Shown one piece after another: positions 12,501 through 23,700 of a stretch of 64,000 nucleotides of DNA. The position numbers and the translations under genes are program-made. Origin of the DNA: Actinernus sp. WN-2022 (Eukaryota > Cnidaria > Anthozoa > Actiniaria > Actinernidae); assembly GCA_030867875.1 (NCBI GenBank), contig JAOWCC010000577.1, forward strand, positions 148,668,344 to 148,732,343, written 5' to 3'. Positions within the stretch are counted from its first letter, which is position 1. Each line of letters starts with the position of its first letter. Below the pieces are notes generated by a model. It was not told the origin of the DNA and made no database searches. It saw only the letters and a program-made list of their open reading frames with translations.

Positions 12501-15500
12501 CCAATCTCGTTCTTGAACTGCAAATGGTTAGACCTTCACATCTTCTCGGACAAGGTCGTAAAATTGTACAAAATGTATGTCCCACGGCTGCCTCAAGTTT
12601 ATCAGTCTCAGATGTTAAATACAGTTGCGTTACCTTTATTAAGTACAGTTAAGAACACTAATTGTAGGCAGTCCAATGGCAAGAAATGCAGAAAGGTGCT
12701 ACATTTGTACATGTAATTGTGGTATTGTTTCAATTGACCAACTCATTGGCTTTGGCATCAAAATCTATCTGCCATGCAATATTTGAATATTATTTTCTTT
12801 GGGTTATTTTAACAATTTCGAATTGCATCCAGTGCAAACACTTTTAATATGACAAAATAATAAATGTGGGAAACATGAGTTAAAGCTTAATTTTTTTTTT
12901 TAATAGTTTCACACACAAGGAAAGTACCAGTAGTTTTTACACACATTGTTACTTTTAAGTAATAAATTTGTTATCATTAAAATTGATTCTCCATCAAGTA
13001 AATAGTTGAACTTTTAATTTTAATTTTTATTTAAGTGTGGCGTCTATGAGTTATATAGGTTTCTTTTTCCAATATGCTAATTATGTGACGACATGTGAGG
13101 CCAACAAAAGGTAACTTCTTTCTCCTTGTGAATGAAACTATTTCTGATTTATACAAAATATTTGGTAAAATCACTGATAAGGCCCAAATATATTACATGG
13201 ATGTTTAGAAAAATATGTATATGTCTGCCAGCACATTTTTGTCCTTGCATGTCGTAACATAATTAGCATATCGGAAATAGAAATCTCTAACTCATAGATG
13301 CAGCACTCAAATTAAGAAATATTTTACAATTCAACTATTTACTTGATGGAGAATCGATTTTAGTGATTAAAAAATTGGGCTCATATGCACTTTAAGCATC
13401 TGAAATCCCTGTTTTCATGTTTGGGTATACTTGTACAATGTATCATTGTAATGACTTACCGTGAAATGTGTATGTGCATGACTAATATACATGTACATGT
13501 AAGTTATGAAGTATTAAAGGCTTAGTAAATGCAGTGCTAACCAGATGTATTTTCACTTTTTTTACCGACATTACAGGAATTGCAAATGCTCTGGATCTAA
13601 CAGATAGAATATTGCCAAGATTACAAGCAAGGCCAAAATGTAAGAGGATTAAACTTACACATGCAAATAAGTTTAGACCATATATCATCTTCATGTGATT
13701 TTAAGATACTGGTAATAAGGTAAACATCTTTTTATTTTTTTATATTCTAGGTAAACCTCAGCTGCTAAACTTTGCTCCATACACAAGAAATCAGATAGTA
13801 ACCATCCTCCAAGACAGGGTATCACAGGTGTGTATTCTAAAATTAAATGTTAAATGAATTAAAAGTATGAATGGGGATTTTGCAGGTATTCTAAAACTCA
13901 ACAAATGCAAAAACTAATATGATGGCTTTGAAAGAGTACACCAAAATAAGCAAGATTGCCAAATTTTAGGGGGCCATCTTTTATCCTTACAAAGTTACAA
14001 GCTAACAGACATTTGTATGGTGACTTGCCCACAACCAACTATACACACATCTGTAATGTTTTTAACATAATTGTTTATAGCTCATAACTTTGATGGTACA
14101 CATGTACTTAAAATCTGTTCAAAAACTTTGCCCAGTTGGTCATTTTGACATACTCTCTGCAGGATGACTGTTTTTGTCTCCAATGATTTTTTCAAATTAT
14201 ATTTTAAGCAGCAAAATCCCCATTTTGTGACATCTTATTCATTATGATGCCTTTCATCATTAACAGACTGACAGTCAAGCAGTTATCCTAGACACCCCTG
14301 CCATACAGTTCTGTGCAAGGAAAGTAGCAGCAGTTGCTGGTGACATGAGGAAGGCTCTGGACATTTGTCGGTAAATTACAAATACATATACAATGTACCT
14401 TCTCTACAAATAATATTATGTAAGTTGGCTAGTATAATTAAAAGGGCTGTCAATTGGATACAAACAGTAAAAGTCTCCTCCCTCCGTGATTGTTGTTCTA
14501 GTCACTGCTATTTGTCCTGAGTAGATAAATGTTCAATGTCAAGCTTTTCAACCATACAATGTATGTGGTACCGAATGTATGTGATTCGGTAAACAAATAT
14601 TTTGTAACCACATGTGCTAATTTTCATTTGGTGAACTCCATACATTTTAACACTGAATTATTTTTACCGAAGGTGGTAGAATCACCAATTTCATTTCACT
14701 GAAAGTGGTAGTCACCTATTTTGCTTTGCCACATTTTGCTGAATTCATTTTACCAAAGTGATTTTTACAACATCCAATTTTCTCTCTTTCTGATTGGCTC
14801 TCCGCTATATGCAAAATAAGTTCAGACAATGGCAAAATGTGTGCGATTTGTTAAAAACATATACATGTACATGCATGTGCACATTCTAGCACATGTCTGG
14901 TATGAAAGCTTTTGACAGGGACTGTACAGCAGCTAAAAAAAAGTTTGAATTAGTAAATCAACATTAATTTTGCATTCACACATTTAATATTGAAATTTTT
15001 AGACTACATACATTTGTACATATACTGTACCTGTATATATGTATATATATATATATGTGTGTGTGTGTATACAACACAGGAACCTACACACATTCAATTT
15101 GCTATCTCAGAATAATGAGCGATAGCCACCTACAAAACTCAGGATAATTTTGAACCCAAATCACGTTTTGTTTCCGATGCGGAAATGTTAGAAATTCAAC
15201 AAAATGCAGTGCCCAAAAGCAGGTTCCCATGTTGTATATATTAAAACAATTATTTGCCTCAGGCTCAGTCGATATTGGAGAATATTCACCTTGACTTCGT
15301 CTCGGGAATATTCACCAATATTGACTTATCCTTTGGCGAATAATTGTTAACTAAAGTATACTATAAAATATAAAATTAGAATGTTTTTGTTTCTTTGAAA
15401 TAAATCTGAATTTATTTTCTTACATCACAACAGGAGAGCCATAGAAGTTGTGGAATCAGATGTTAGAAAGCAACAAATCTTACAGCCAATAAAAACTGGT

Positions 15501-18133
15501 AAATACCAATATTAAAATACATACATGTACTGCAAAGAATCTCCACACCTAAGCGTTATGGAAAGAATCTCCACTGAACAAAATGCATATTATTTGAAAA
15601 CGTACATCAAATCCAATTTATATATCAAAATGATTTTTTTTCTTGCCATCAGAGAACATAAATTCACCTAAAAAAGTAAGCAGTCCAACCCCAACAACCA
15701 AGAAAGTGAGTCTGTCTCATATTGCCAATGTAGTCTCTGATGTCTATGGGTCTCGCATAATCGGAGGCTCAGGTGGTGGTCAGCCAACGATTCCATTACA
15801 ACAGAAACTACTGGTCTGTACACTGATGTTGATGATAAAACGGGGAAAGGCTAAAGAAGTCATGTTAGGAAAGGTGAGAATTACATGTGAGAAATGAGAG
15901 GGTAGGCCATTCCAACAGCCGACCATCAATCGATTGATGGTGGTTGACCTTGGTCAAATGATCAACTGACCATGGTCATCTGTAGTCAGCTGATGCATGA
16001 TCGATTGACTGTGGTTACGTGACTGACCCACCATTCTATGGTTTCAACAGTCACGACAATGACAACCAACTGTGATCATCCGAGGACCGCAATCGTTGGA
16101 GGAAAATGTAATTCATAACATTCCTGGACATTTGAGAATGACAAAATTCATAACATGAACATTTTGAGAACGAAATTCATAACATGGACATTATTTTTTT
16201 TGAGAACGACATAAAAAAAAATCCTTGAAATTTGACAACATAACTTTTAGAAATGTAATTTTGGATTGAGTGTAGTTGACCATAAGTCAGTCGATTGGTT
16301 GGTCAATCGATGATTAAGCTGCTAGAATTAAGCCTACTATGAGAAATGAAGTCCATGAAAATAATGATTAAATGTGACTGTAGAAAAATTTAATTTAATG
16401 GGGGGGTTACATGGTAAAAATGTGGTTGGTAAGGGTCAGTACAATGTGGTCAGTATTAAAGTGGTTGGTAAACAGGGTGGATTTTGTATGAGTGGACAAG
16501 TTTAGAGTGCCTATGAAGTGAAAACAATGACCATGTTTTTATTTTATCATATTTAATTTTAGTCTTCCATTGGCCGTTTTTATAAAAAAAATATTTGGAG
16601 AGTACAAAATAATATTTTTTTTTTTTTTCATGGCATAATTGCCAAAAATTGTGACAATTTTTATGCCATTAGAGATGCTAAATACATGCGTGATGTCAGT
16701 TGGATGGTCTTGTGGTGATGGTAGAAATTTAAGTGATTTTACAGTATTACACATGAAGGATACCGTACCAAGAAAAGGTACATGCATTAGGTACAAAATA
16801 ATGTAAGAGAGAGAATTAACTTGTTATGGTTGTATTTTCTCAGCTTCATGAGACCTACTGCAATGTGTGCAAAAAGAGACAGGTCAGTCAAGTTACACAG
16901 GACGACTTTATTGCTTTATGCAAACTGCTGGAGACAAGAGGGATTTTAGGACTGAAAAAGGCAAAGGAAATGAGACTTATAAAGGTAATGAAATGCTGTA
17001 AAATATTTATTACAATGTACAAACATTATTTTAAAACAAAGTTTAAATGATTGTCAAACTTTGATTTAAAATAAAATTATATTCATTTGTAAAATTGTTA
17101 TAAATCCTAACTGTACATGTATGCATAACAATGTAAACAGTGTTATGTAAGTCAGTGAAATAAAGTTAGGTTCATTTCAGACAGCTATTCACTCATAAAA
17201 TTATGCTGAAGTTAATAGATTAATTAAGTATCAGACCAAGAAAGCATAAGTACATGCAAGAGGGAATCTTGTAGCGCACAATGATAATATCTAATAATTA
17301 AAATTAAATCTATTTTAGTAACCAGAAGCAGCTGAAGCAAAGTGCGCACATGCGACAACAATCTCATGGCATGAAAATATTTTGCCGCCATGAGAATGTT
17401 GTGCACTCACGCTCTTCCCAGCTGCTTCCGGTTACTAAAAATATTGGAGATTCCCTCTTACTTACGCTTTCTTGGTATCCATTTGTTTACATGTACATGT
17501 AAGTGACAGCTTTCAAGTTTGACTGGTTTTTAGTTATCCATGATTGGATTTACTTTTCCTCGTGATTGGTTCTTCAGGTAGAATCAATCCCAAATTACCA
17601 GTACTTCAATTTGTGATTGGTGCATTATGCTTTACAATACTCAATCGAAAACCACTCAAAAAATTGCTGTCTGAATCAACAGTCACATGATAGTACAATT
17701 AGGTACATTTGTATAGGACATTTGCATTATGGCATCATTTCACTACAACTACCAGAATCCTTTTCAAATTCTTTGTTATTCAGACTCTTAAAATCCTTGA
17801 GAATTCTAAAACTATAGTGACAAAAGGATCTATGCAAAGAGTTCTGGTAGTTGTAGTTTGTAACGTCATCATGCAAATGTCTTATCAAGTTCTGCACATG
17901 AGTGGAGTGATGTCTGATGTTTGTTTATTTAAGACACCTGAAGAAATGCTGAGTACTAGAATTTTTAACACAGATTTTCAACATAATTTTTGAATATAAT
18001 TTGTGGAACAATGTTGGAATACTCATTTTATTGGCAGGTGTCACTCAAGATTGATGAGAAGGAAGTTGACTTTGCTTTACAAGACAAGACCCTGCTGACC
18101 ACTATTCTCCAAGAAGCATCTGATAAATATTAA
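6501..18133 (+). CDS. CDC6: CDC6 origin-licensing AAA+ ATPase (complete, 12 exons)
   Basis: Exons: 6501-6648, 7722-7991, 8723-8922, 9615-9781, 12199-12305, 13577-13639, 13751-13827, 14267-14370, 15434-15498, 15653-15873, 16844-16984 and 18038-18133 (TAA). All introns are GT-AG and phases agree. The product is 552 aa (human CDC6 is 560). CDC6 loads the MCM2-7 helicase with ORC and CDT1 in the nucleus. Visible motifs: Walker A GAPGTGKT (188-195), Walker B ILVLDEMD (263-270), sensor 1 GIAN (Asn301), sensor 2 GDMRKAL (Arg372), then a C-terminal winged helix from about residue 405. CKPQLLNF and [13 protein letters not shown] match the vertebrate protein closely. The basic N-terminus holds CDK consensus sites SPRK (40-43), SPKK (56-59) and TPKR (125-128), as expected for a CDK-regulated licensing factor. 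The start sits at CCAAAATG in the first exon. Introns carry many foldback elements, but no exon is damaged. Confidence 0.96.
6649..7721 (+). other. CDC6 intron 1
   Basis: Intron between GTATGA (6649) and the acceptor CATTGCAG (7721). It contains a short direct repeat (CATAATGAATCCGG, twice near 6880-6907). I see no coding or RNA feature; the open frames here are short and lack family resemblance. Confidence 0.5.
9369..9550. mobile_element. Foldback MITE, GATATTT-family copy 1 (CDC6 intron 3)
   Basis: The inverted arms ATTATGCCCTGATATTATTT and CATATTTC/ATATCAGG, with TGTCCTTGGACATTATCTGATC in the left half, match the foldbacks at 24700-25020 and 41491-41642. The right arm ends at CACCACAAATAGG. 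Arms are imperfect, so this is an older copy. Confidence 0.6.
10010..10170. mobile_element. Short inverted-repeat element (GTATGAGTGGGACAAA family)
   Basis: Left end TTTTGTATGAGTGGGACAAA with the inverse TTTGTCCCACTCACTTGAAA on the right; the interior has inverted CGGCATG words. The same family is seen at about 49995-50185, with partial copies near 16482 and 61591. There is no ORF. It lies in CDC6 intron 4. Confidence 0.6.
11407..11961. mobile_element. Foldback element flanked by TTAA (CDC6 intron 4)
   Basis: TTAA (11403-11406) precedes GCCGCATTTAC and the inverse GTAAATCAGGC precedes TTAA (11962-11965). Both arms share CAGCACTCCTAAATTTGGGC. Inner arms repeat in inverse around GGCCAGGATCTG and GTGTCCCC. 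The whole unit could fold on itself. The TTAA flanks fit a piggyBac-type target duplication, but no transposase is present. Confidence 0.65.
12388..12660 (+). repeat. tRNA-derived SINE (CDC6 intron 5)
   Basis: The head carries the A box GTTAGCTCAGTGGTTATAAG and the B box GGTTCAAACAC, about 30 bases apart as in tRNA genes. A body follows with the phrase CTTCTCGGACAAGG(T)CGTAAA. The tRNA arms do not pair well, so this is a SINE and not a functional tRNA. Confidence 0.7.
12971..13371. mobile_element. Foldback MITE with long arms (CDC6 intron 5)
   Basis: The left arm (ATTAAAATTGATTCTCCATC, AAGTAAATAGTTGAA, later GTGGCGTCTATGAGTTATA and CATGTCGT-like words) returns in inverse on the right (TTCAACTATTTACTTGATGG, ACTCATAGATG, TAATTAGCATA). 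Arms are about 150 bp with moderate divergence. No ORF. Confidence 0.65.
15230..15360. mobile_element. AACAATTATT-family foldback (CDC6 intron 8)
   Basis: Ends ATATTAAAACAATTATTTGCC and, inverted, GGCGAATAATTGTTAACTAA enclose inverted GAATATTCACC words. The same end sequence bounds repeats at about 23815-23940 and 39055-39235, so this is a dispersed family. Confidence 0.5.
15902..16337. mobile_element. ATCGAT-rich TIR element (CDC6 intron 10)
   Basis: The left end GTAGGCCATTCCAACAGC and the inverse right end GCTGCTAGAATTAAGCCTAC enclose many CAATCGAT/TGGTCAATCGA words and GAACGAAATTCATAACATG sub-repeats. The ATCGAT-rich ends resemble those of the 28988-31311 element. No ORF. Confidence 0.55.
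17235..17476. mobile_element. MITE in CDC6 intron 11
   Basis: Terminal arms ACCAAGAAAGCATAAGTA...AGAGGGAATCT and their inverse end at CTTACGCTTTCTTGGT. An inner inverted pair TAGTAACC(A/G)GAAGCAGCTG lies around a short loop. No ORF. Confidence 0.7.
17717..17882. mobile_element. Short foldback MITE (CDC6 intron 11)
   Basis: GACATTTGCATTATGGCATC and CACTACAACTACCAGAATCC on the left return in inverse as GTTCTGGTAGTTGTAGTTTG and CGTCATCATGCAAATGTC. The ACTACAACTACCAGAATCC word also occurs at 29770 inside another element. Confidence 0.65.
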
Positions 18134-18334
18134 TCTAGTTCACAAAGTGAAAATGTTTGTAACACTTTAAGTTATAAAATATAAAAATTATGTAGTTAAA
18201 CTAAAACAACCTGTACATGTAGATGATTTTTAATTTGTTTATTACAATATTCTGCTTTTAAAAAAAGTTCATTTTAATTTACTAGTTATTTATCTTATGA
18301 GAATTACTCTTTCAATCATGTATATATTTTCTAA

Positions 18335-18497
18335 TAGGCAATATTCGTATTCTCACGGACGAGCTGAAACGAACACTCAATGGAGGCTCGTGCGGAGGAA
18401 TTCGCTAAAAACTATTTAGCATTAGAAAAGATTCCCCCGCATGAGCCTCCATTGAGTGCTCGTTCCAGCTCGTCCGTGAGAATACGAATATTGCCTA
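18335..18497. mobile_element. Near-perfect foldback MITE in the CDC6 3' flank
   Basis: TAGGCAATATTCGTATTCTC ACGGACGAGCT at the left is exactly inverted at the right end. The inner CACTCAATGGAGGCTCGTGC is also inverted. If the AATAAA at 18647 is used, this hairpin lies inside the CDC6 3' UTR. A diverged relative lies at about 62930-62995. Confidence 0.75.
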
Positions 18498-18646
18498 TTC
18501 AGCTTCATATTGAATTTATTAAACATTGTAAAAAATATTTCTCAGTTCTTATTGTGGCAATGTAAATTAGTACCAATACTATATATTAAGATGTTTCATA
18601 TTAAGTTCCTTAACTGTTTGTGGAAGAAATAGTTGTAAGGATTTTA

Positions 18647-18652
18647 AATAAA
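18647..18652 (+). terminator. Candidate polyadenylation signal, CDC6
   Basis: This is the AATAAA I found downstream of the CDC6 stop (18131-18133), about 515 bases away, in A+T-rich sequence with T/G-rich sequence after it. Confidence 0.4.
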
Positions 18653-18870
18653 ATGTTCATTTGGAAATTAACAAGCAATAATTTGTTTCCTCCAATAAAC
18701 CTACCATATTTGTGGGATTGAAACTATGCCCTAATATTAAGTTTTCGATCTAGCACATCAGTGCTTATTTTAAGCTACAAAGCACATTCTCTTTATAATC
18801 ATTCAAATATTTATACCTTGTGCATACAAGGCTTTTATTGATTAGGTACACCTCTGCATAAATTAATGTA

Positions 18871-19237
18871 CAGTAGGACCCCGATTTAACGAAGTGCCAG
18901 GGGAAATTGGTTAGTTAAATGTAGAACCCTGATAAATTATAACAAATTTGTTGAAAACTGACCAAAAACTGTTAAATCCGGTTATAGTTAATAATTAATT
19001 TGCTGTAATGTTAGTGTTAAACACCATTGATAGCGCTGCACTTCCATGTTTGGAGGTTATACTGTACTTATAGCATCCTGTACAATAGTCTATTTTACAT
19101 TCGGGCTTCTACAGTAGATTGTGTTGGTTATACATGTATCTGGTATTTCGTTAAATCCAGGTTCTTTTCCATACATTTTACTGTAACTCTAGCCGGGCTG
19201 AATAAATTTGTGCGTTAAATCAGGGTTCCACTAGCTG
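18871..19237. mobile_element. pogo/Tc1-type MITE
   Basis: The element CAGTAGGACCCCGATTTAACG ... inverse of CAGCTAGTGGAACCCTGATT is flanked by TA on both sides. The interior is A+T rich with no transposase. CAG...CTG ends with TA duplications are typical of pogo/Tigger derivatives. Confidence 0.6.
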
Positions 19238-19283
19238 TATTGATTTATTTTTAAAACGATCGTTTGCAATAAGGCCCTTTAAT

Positions 19284-19580
19284 TTGCAGGACCTGGTCAC
19301 ATGACCTTTTTAGCTTGGCAATCTAAAACAATTTGGTGCTATAACATGGAATATGCCAGACATGAAAAGAGCAAGCCAAAATTAGTAAACAGCACATTTT
19401 AGGTTTATATCTTTAAAACTGAAGACAAATTTGCCATTCCTTAAGTTTTAAAGATATAAACTTAAAACGTGTGCTTATTTAGTAAGTTTGGCTCGCTCTT
19501 CCACTTCTGGCATCCATGTTGTTCCAGCACCAAATATTTTTGATTGACAAGCTAAAAAGATCATGTGACCATGTCCTGCA
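19284..19580. mobile_element. Large palindromic foldback in the CDC6-HDHD2 spacer
   Basis: Left arm TGCAGGACCTGGTCACATGA, through TTTTTAGCTTG, AAGAGCAAGCC and TTATATCTTTAAAACT; right arm is the inverse, ending GACCATGTCCTGCA. Arms are about 145 bp around a short loop. No ORF. Confidence 0.75.
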
Positions 19581-19588
19581 GAGTGCCT

Positions 19589-19727
19589 ATAGGCCATTTT
19601 GACGATGTTGCGCGCGCATTGAGAACAATATACATGCAATCAAGAAAACAAGATTGTCATGCAACAGTTTTGGCGGGCCACATGCTTTTGTTTTGAATGC
19701 GTGCGCAATATCGTCAAAATGGCCTAT
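19589..19727. mobile_element. Palindromic MITE adjoining the previous one
   Basis: ATAGGCCATTTTGACGAT at the left is inverted at the right (ATCGTCAAAATGGCCTAT), with inner inverted GCGCGC and CATGCAA words. Length 139 bp; no ORF. Confidence 0.7.
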
Positions 19728-20793
19728 TGAAATCAAAAGCAAAGAAACTCAACACTCGGTCATTACAGTACCTTCTTTTAAATCTATTCAACCACCAGCT
19801 TTGTTTGCAAAAACACATCGAGCGACTGTCAACCATGCAATTCTCTTTACACAATTTATTTTGAAGCACCAATACTAAATGCATTCTGGCAAATGACAAT
19901 GGATCCCCCTATTTCATTCTTATAGCCAGGACATCTTTTTTATCCTACAACCAAGAGAAGTACTTTCGGCCCAAACTCACCTAAACTTTCCAAACACAAC
20001 CCAGTAGCAGTTTTTGTTCAAAACCCTGAAAGACAAAATAATTGCTGCAAGCCATTCGGCCAACATGGTAGAATCCTTCCGAATCTCCAGTTGATTATAC
20101 AGTGTTTAGTATAAGACCAGTGGCCCAAGTTCAAGTGATGACTGTCATACATGTACATGTAAATTTTGGAACTACAGTCTGGTCAATTGCTATAGATCTA
20201 GATATGCTCTTAAAGTGTAAGTATAATGTCAAAAAAAATATTTTTTTTACTATTGGGTCTTTAAAACTAAGTTAGACAACTGAAGTATATTAGAAATAGA
20301 ATTTGGGGCAAAACGAGTTAATGTTGTTTTATGGCTTTACTTGCACTTTACGTTCACAATAATTGTTTTAGATTAAATGCCAAGTAGACACATTGTTTGG
20401 GTGCTACATGTACCAGCATACAATTATATATAAAGTGGAAAAGCACTACCTTTGGTTCCCAATTTTACGTCACTATAGCTAGTACTAGTCTAGCTCCCAT
20501 TAACCTCAATCAAGTGAACTGGGCATGGTAACTTTAAAGCCTAATACATGTATACGTATGAGAGTGAATCAAGATCAGATTGATTTAATTTGGGGGGGGA
20601 TTCATATATACATGTAGACCAGCATTCATACATTTGTAGCTTATAGATACAGTATCAAACGAATAAAAATTGTATCTGACCTTTATGTAACTACTCCAGA
20701 CACTATCTGCCAACATACATGTTTTACTCATGAGTGAGTGAGAAGACCTGGGAGGGAACCTGATTATTTGACATGCTGGATGTGCTATATATG

Positions 20794-23700
20794 TCATAAC
20801 ATTGTCAGTATGTGATTGACAGCAGATGAGAAGTCACTGCACACGGCAAATGGAGGCTTGTCAAGTTTACCTTCATCACCTGTGCAGTATTTTCCTGAAG
20901 AAAAAAAGGTGAACATGAAGAATTGCATTAAACTGCGTAGCAGCCCTTGTATTCTCTTCCAGCAGTCTCAGTTTGTCTTGGCTATTATGACATTAAGCAT
21001 GGGAGACTGGGACAAACATGAAAGCGAGGCTGCACTTGTAACTTGATCATGCACACTCAACTACATTTTTCCTGATCAAAATGCATGGGACACAGAAAGA
21101 AAAGAGGGCCGCTACATGCATGCAGACTAGAATCCCTGGTGAAAAACCTTGCAAGATCCTCAAAGATCTTGAAGGATCCTCAAAGACCTGCTAAAGATCT
21201 TTGTAGATGAGGATCCTTCAAAGATCCTTCAAGGATCTTTCAAAATTCCTGCAAAGATCCTTAACTGCTAAGATCTTATCAGGATCCTGCAAGGATCTTT
21301 CAAAGATCATTGAAAGATCTTCAAGGCTGTTCTTGGCACGATCCTCAAAGATCTTGACAAAGATCTTTGAAGATCCATTAGGATTTTTCCAAGATCCTGC
21401 AAAGATCATCAAGGGTTTCCTTGACAAGTTCTTTAAAGATCTTGACAAAGATCTTTGAAGATCCATGAGGATTTTTCAAAGATCCTGCAAAGATCCTTGA
21501 AGCTTTCCTTGACAAGTTCTTTAAAGATCTTGACAAAGATCTTTGAAGATCCATGAGGATTTTTCAAAGATCCTGCAAAGATCCTTGAGGTTTTCCTTGC
21601 CAAGTTCTTTAAAGATCATTACAAAGATCCTGTTAAGATCATTGAGGCTTAATCCTTGTAAAGATCCTCAAATAGATCCTTGCAGGAAATAATTTCTTGT
21701 ATTAGGACATGATCCTTGTAAGATCCTCAAGGATTTATCCAGGATCCTGTCAGGACCTTGCAGGAAATAATTTCTTGTATTAGGACTGTTTGCATGTACA
21801 TGTACTCTTGGGGTATAATTATTATAAACTTGCAATCTTGACTTAATAATGCAATATATACATGTATTGTATTTTCAACTTTTTCAAACATTCTTTTGGT
21901 TGTTCTCCAGTCTATTCTTGTTTAATACATACATTGTACATGAATGTACACTACAGTGTATGTATTAAACCTTTGTTACAGGTATATCCACATGTTAGAT
22001 ACATATAACAAAGCTGCTCTTATTAGCAAATTTTAGGGTAACCTTTAATTAATTTACTGTCAAAGACCGTAATTAATAGAATGAAGGGCACAGAATGAAA
22101 AATGATTAATGATTGTCAATTTTATATACAGCAACAACTCATGTCAACAACCAATAATGGATTTTTGCTTGGACAAACTTCTTGCTCAGGTGAACACACT
22201 GGATCGGAGTGCATGTTATTATATAATTACTGGTACATGTAATATAAGTTAATTGCAATATTGACGTTATTTACTTACCAGTTTTAACCAATATTCCTTT
22301 AATGCCCATGGCCTGTGCTCCTCCAACATCATTCCGTGCATCCTGTAGGAGATGGTAACTCAGTGGTAAATGTCTGACCACTCTTATCTATATCTCATCT
22401 TTGATTTAGATTCAGTGGTGTACATGTAATAATTGTGTATGTGCACTTCAATGCCACAGATTACTGTGTGCATGTAGCTGGTTGAATAGAGCTACATGTA
22501 TCATGTATAGATTGAAACAATAGGGCCTAGCTGGGACATCAATTAATATCACATATAATAAATGGGTAATATAATTTTATAATAAAAGTGGTGTGAGCTC
22601 CAGAGCCAGACCAGGTTTGTGGAGAAACTAGTTATACGACCCAGTTTTTGAAAATTATTGACCTTGATACATATAACCGGTAATACCGGTAATATATTTC
22701 TACTAAAAAAAACTGAAAGTCAAATTGGGCTATTATAAACCCTCACAGGATCCAGTATTCACCCCCCTCCTTGACGTACAATACAATGCAATGATATCGA
22801 CACTTGGCCACATACTGCTCTAGGTTCTACTGGGTTGGTATGATAACGGATATAATATGCTTCAGCCATGCCAGTGTACGCTATATTCTGAGGTGTTCTG
22901 AGCTAGTGCCATCATGCGACATGCAGCTCCAGGATTTCAATATGACTTCTGTATCTTCCTTGGTACCACTAACATGTGACTCTCATGGTACATACATATA
23001 TGTAGGAAGTATTCAATGCCAGAAAGGCAGTCTTTCATTGATGTTGAACATGGAGGCAGAATATAGGAAGTATTCATGCCAAAAATAAGGCACAGTCTTT
23101 AATTAACTGATATATTCTTTAAACATGCATGCACAGACTGTCTCATCTGCATAATTATACATGTACAATAATGTAACAATGCTCTTTCCGAGAGCTGTGT
23201 ACATTTTATAAACAGCCAAAAATATTACATACTACATGTACCTCAAACCTGCATGTACCATATATAACTTATCTACAGACTTTGTACATAATGTACATGC
23301 ATACACATGTATCGTATTATATTTCCAGGCCATACATATAAGGTCTCAACTCTGCAGTCTTGGATCGATTTAGGTGCTCTCAGGTTTGAAACACTTGATT
23401 CTTTAGTGAATGAACTTTAATTTGCTGACTTTAATAAAGGAATTAGTCAAATAATCAGGAGCATTTCCCTAAAGTACTTTTTCATAATCCCAACTTTTAA
23501 TTTATACAGTCATTCATTGTAGCATTAGGTATTGTGACAATAAGTCACAAAAGCCAAGCTGTAACACGCACACACATACATACATGCAGTCAATGCCAAA
23601 AAGGTTGTCCTTGGCAAACATACCAATATAAGTATTTAGTATGTACCACACCAGTGAATATCACTTTTTGCATGCTCTGATTGGCTACTCAAACAGTGAA

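Noticed and set aside
21207..21466. Two overlapping ORFs of about 80 codons on opposite strands
   Set aside because: Product of the AAGATCCT array; no homology or splice context.
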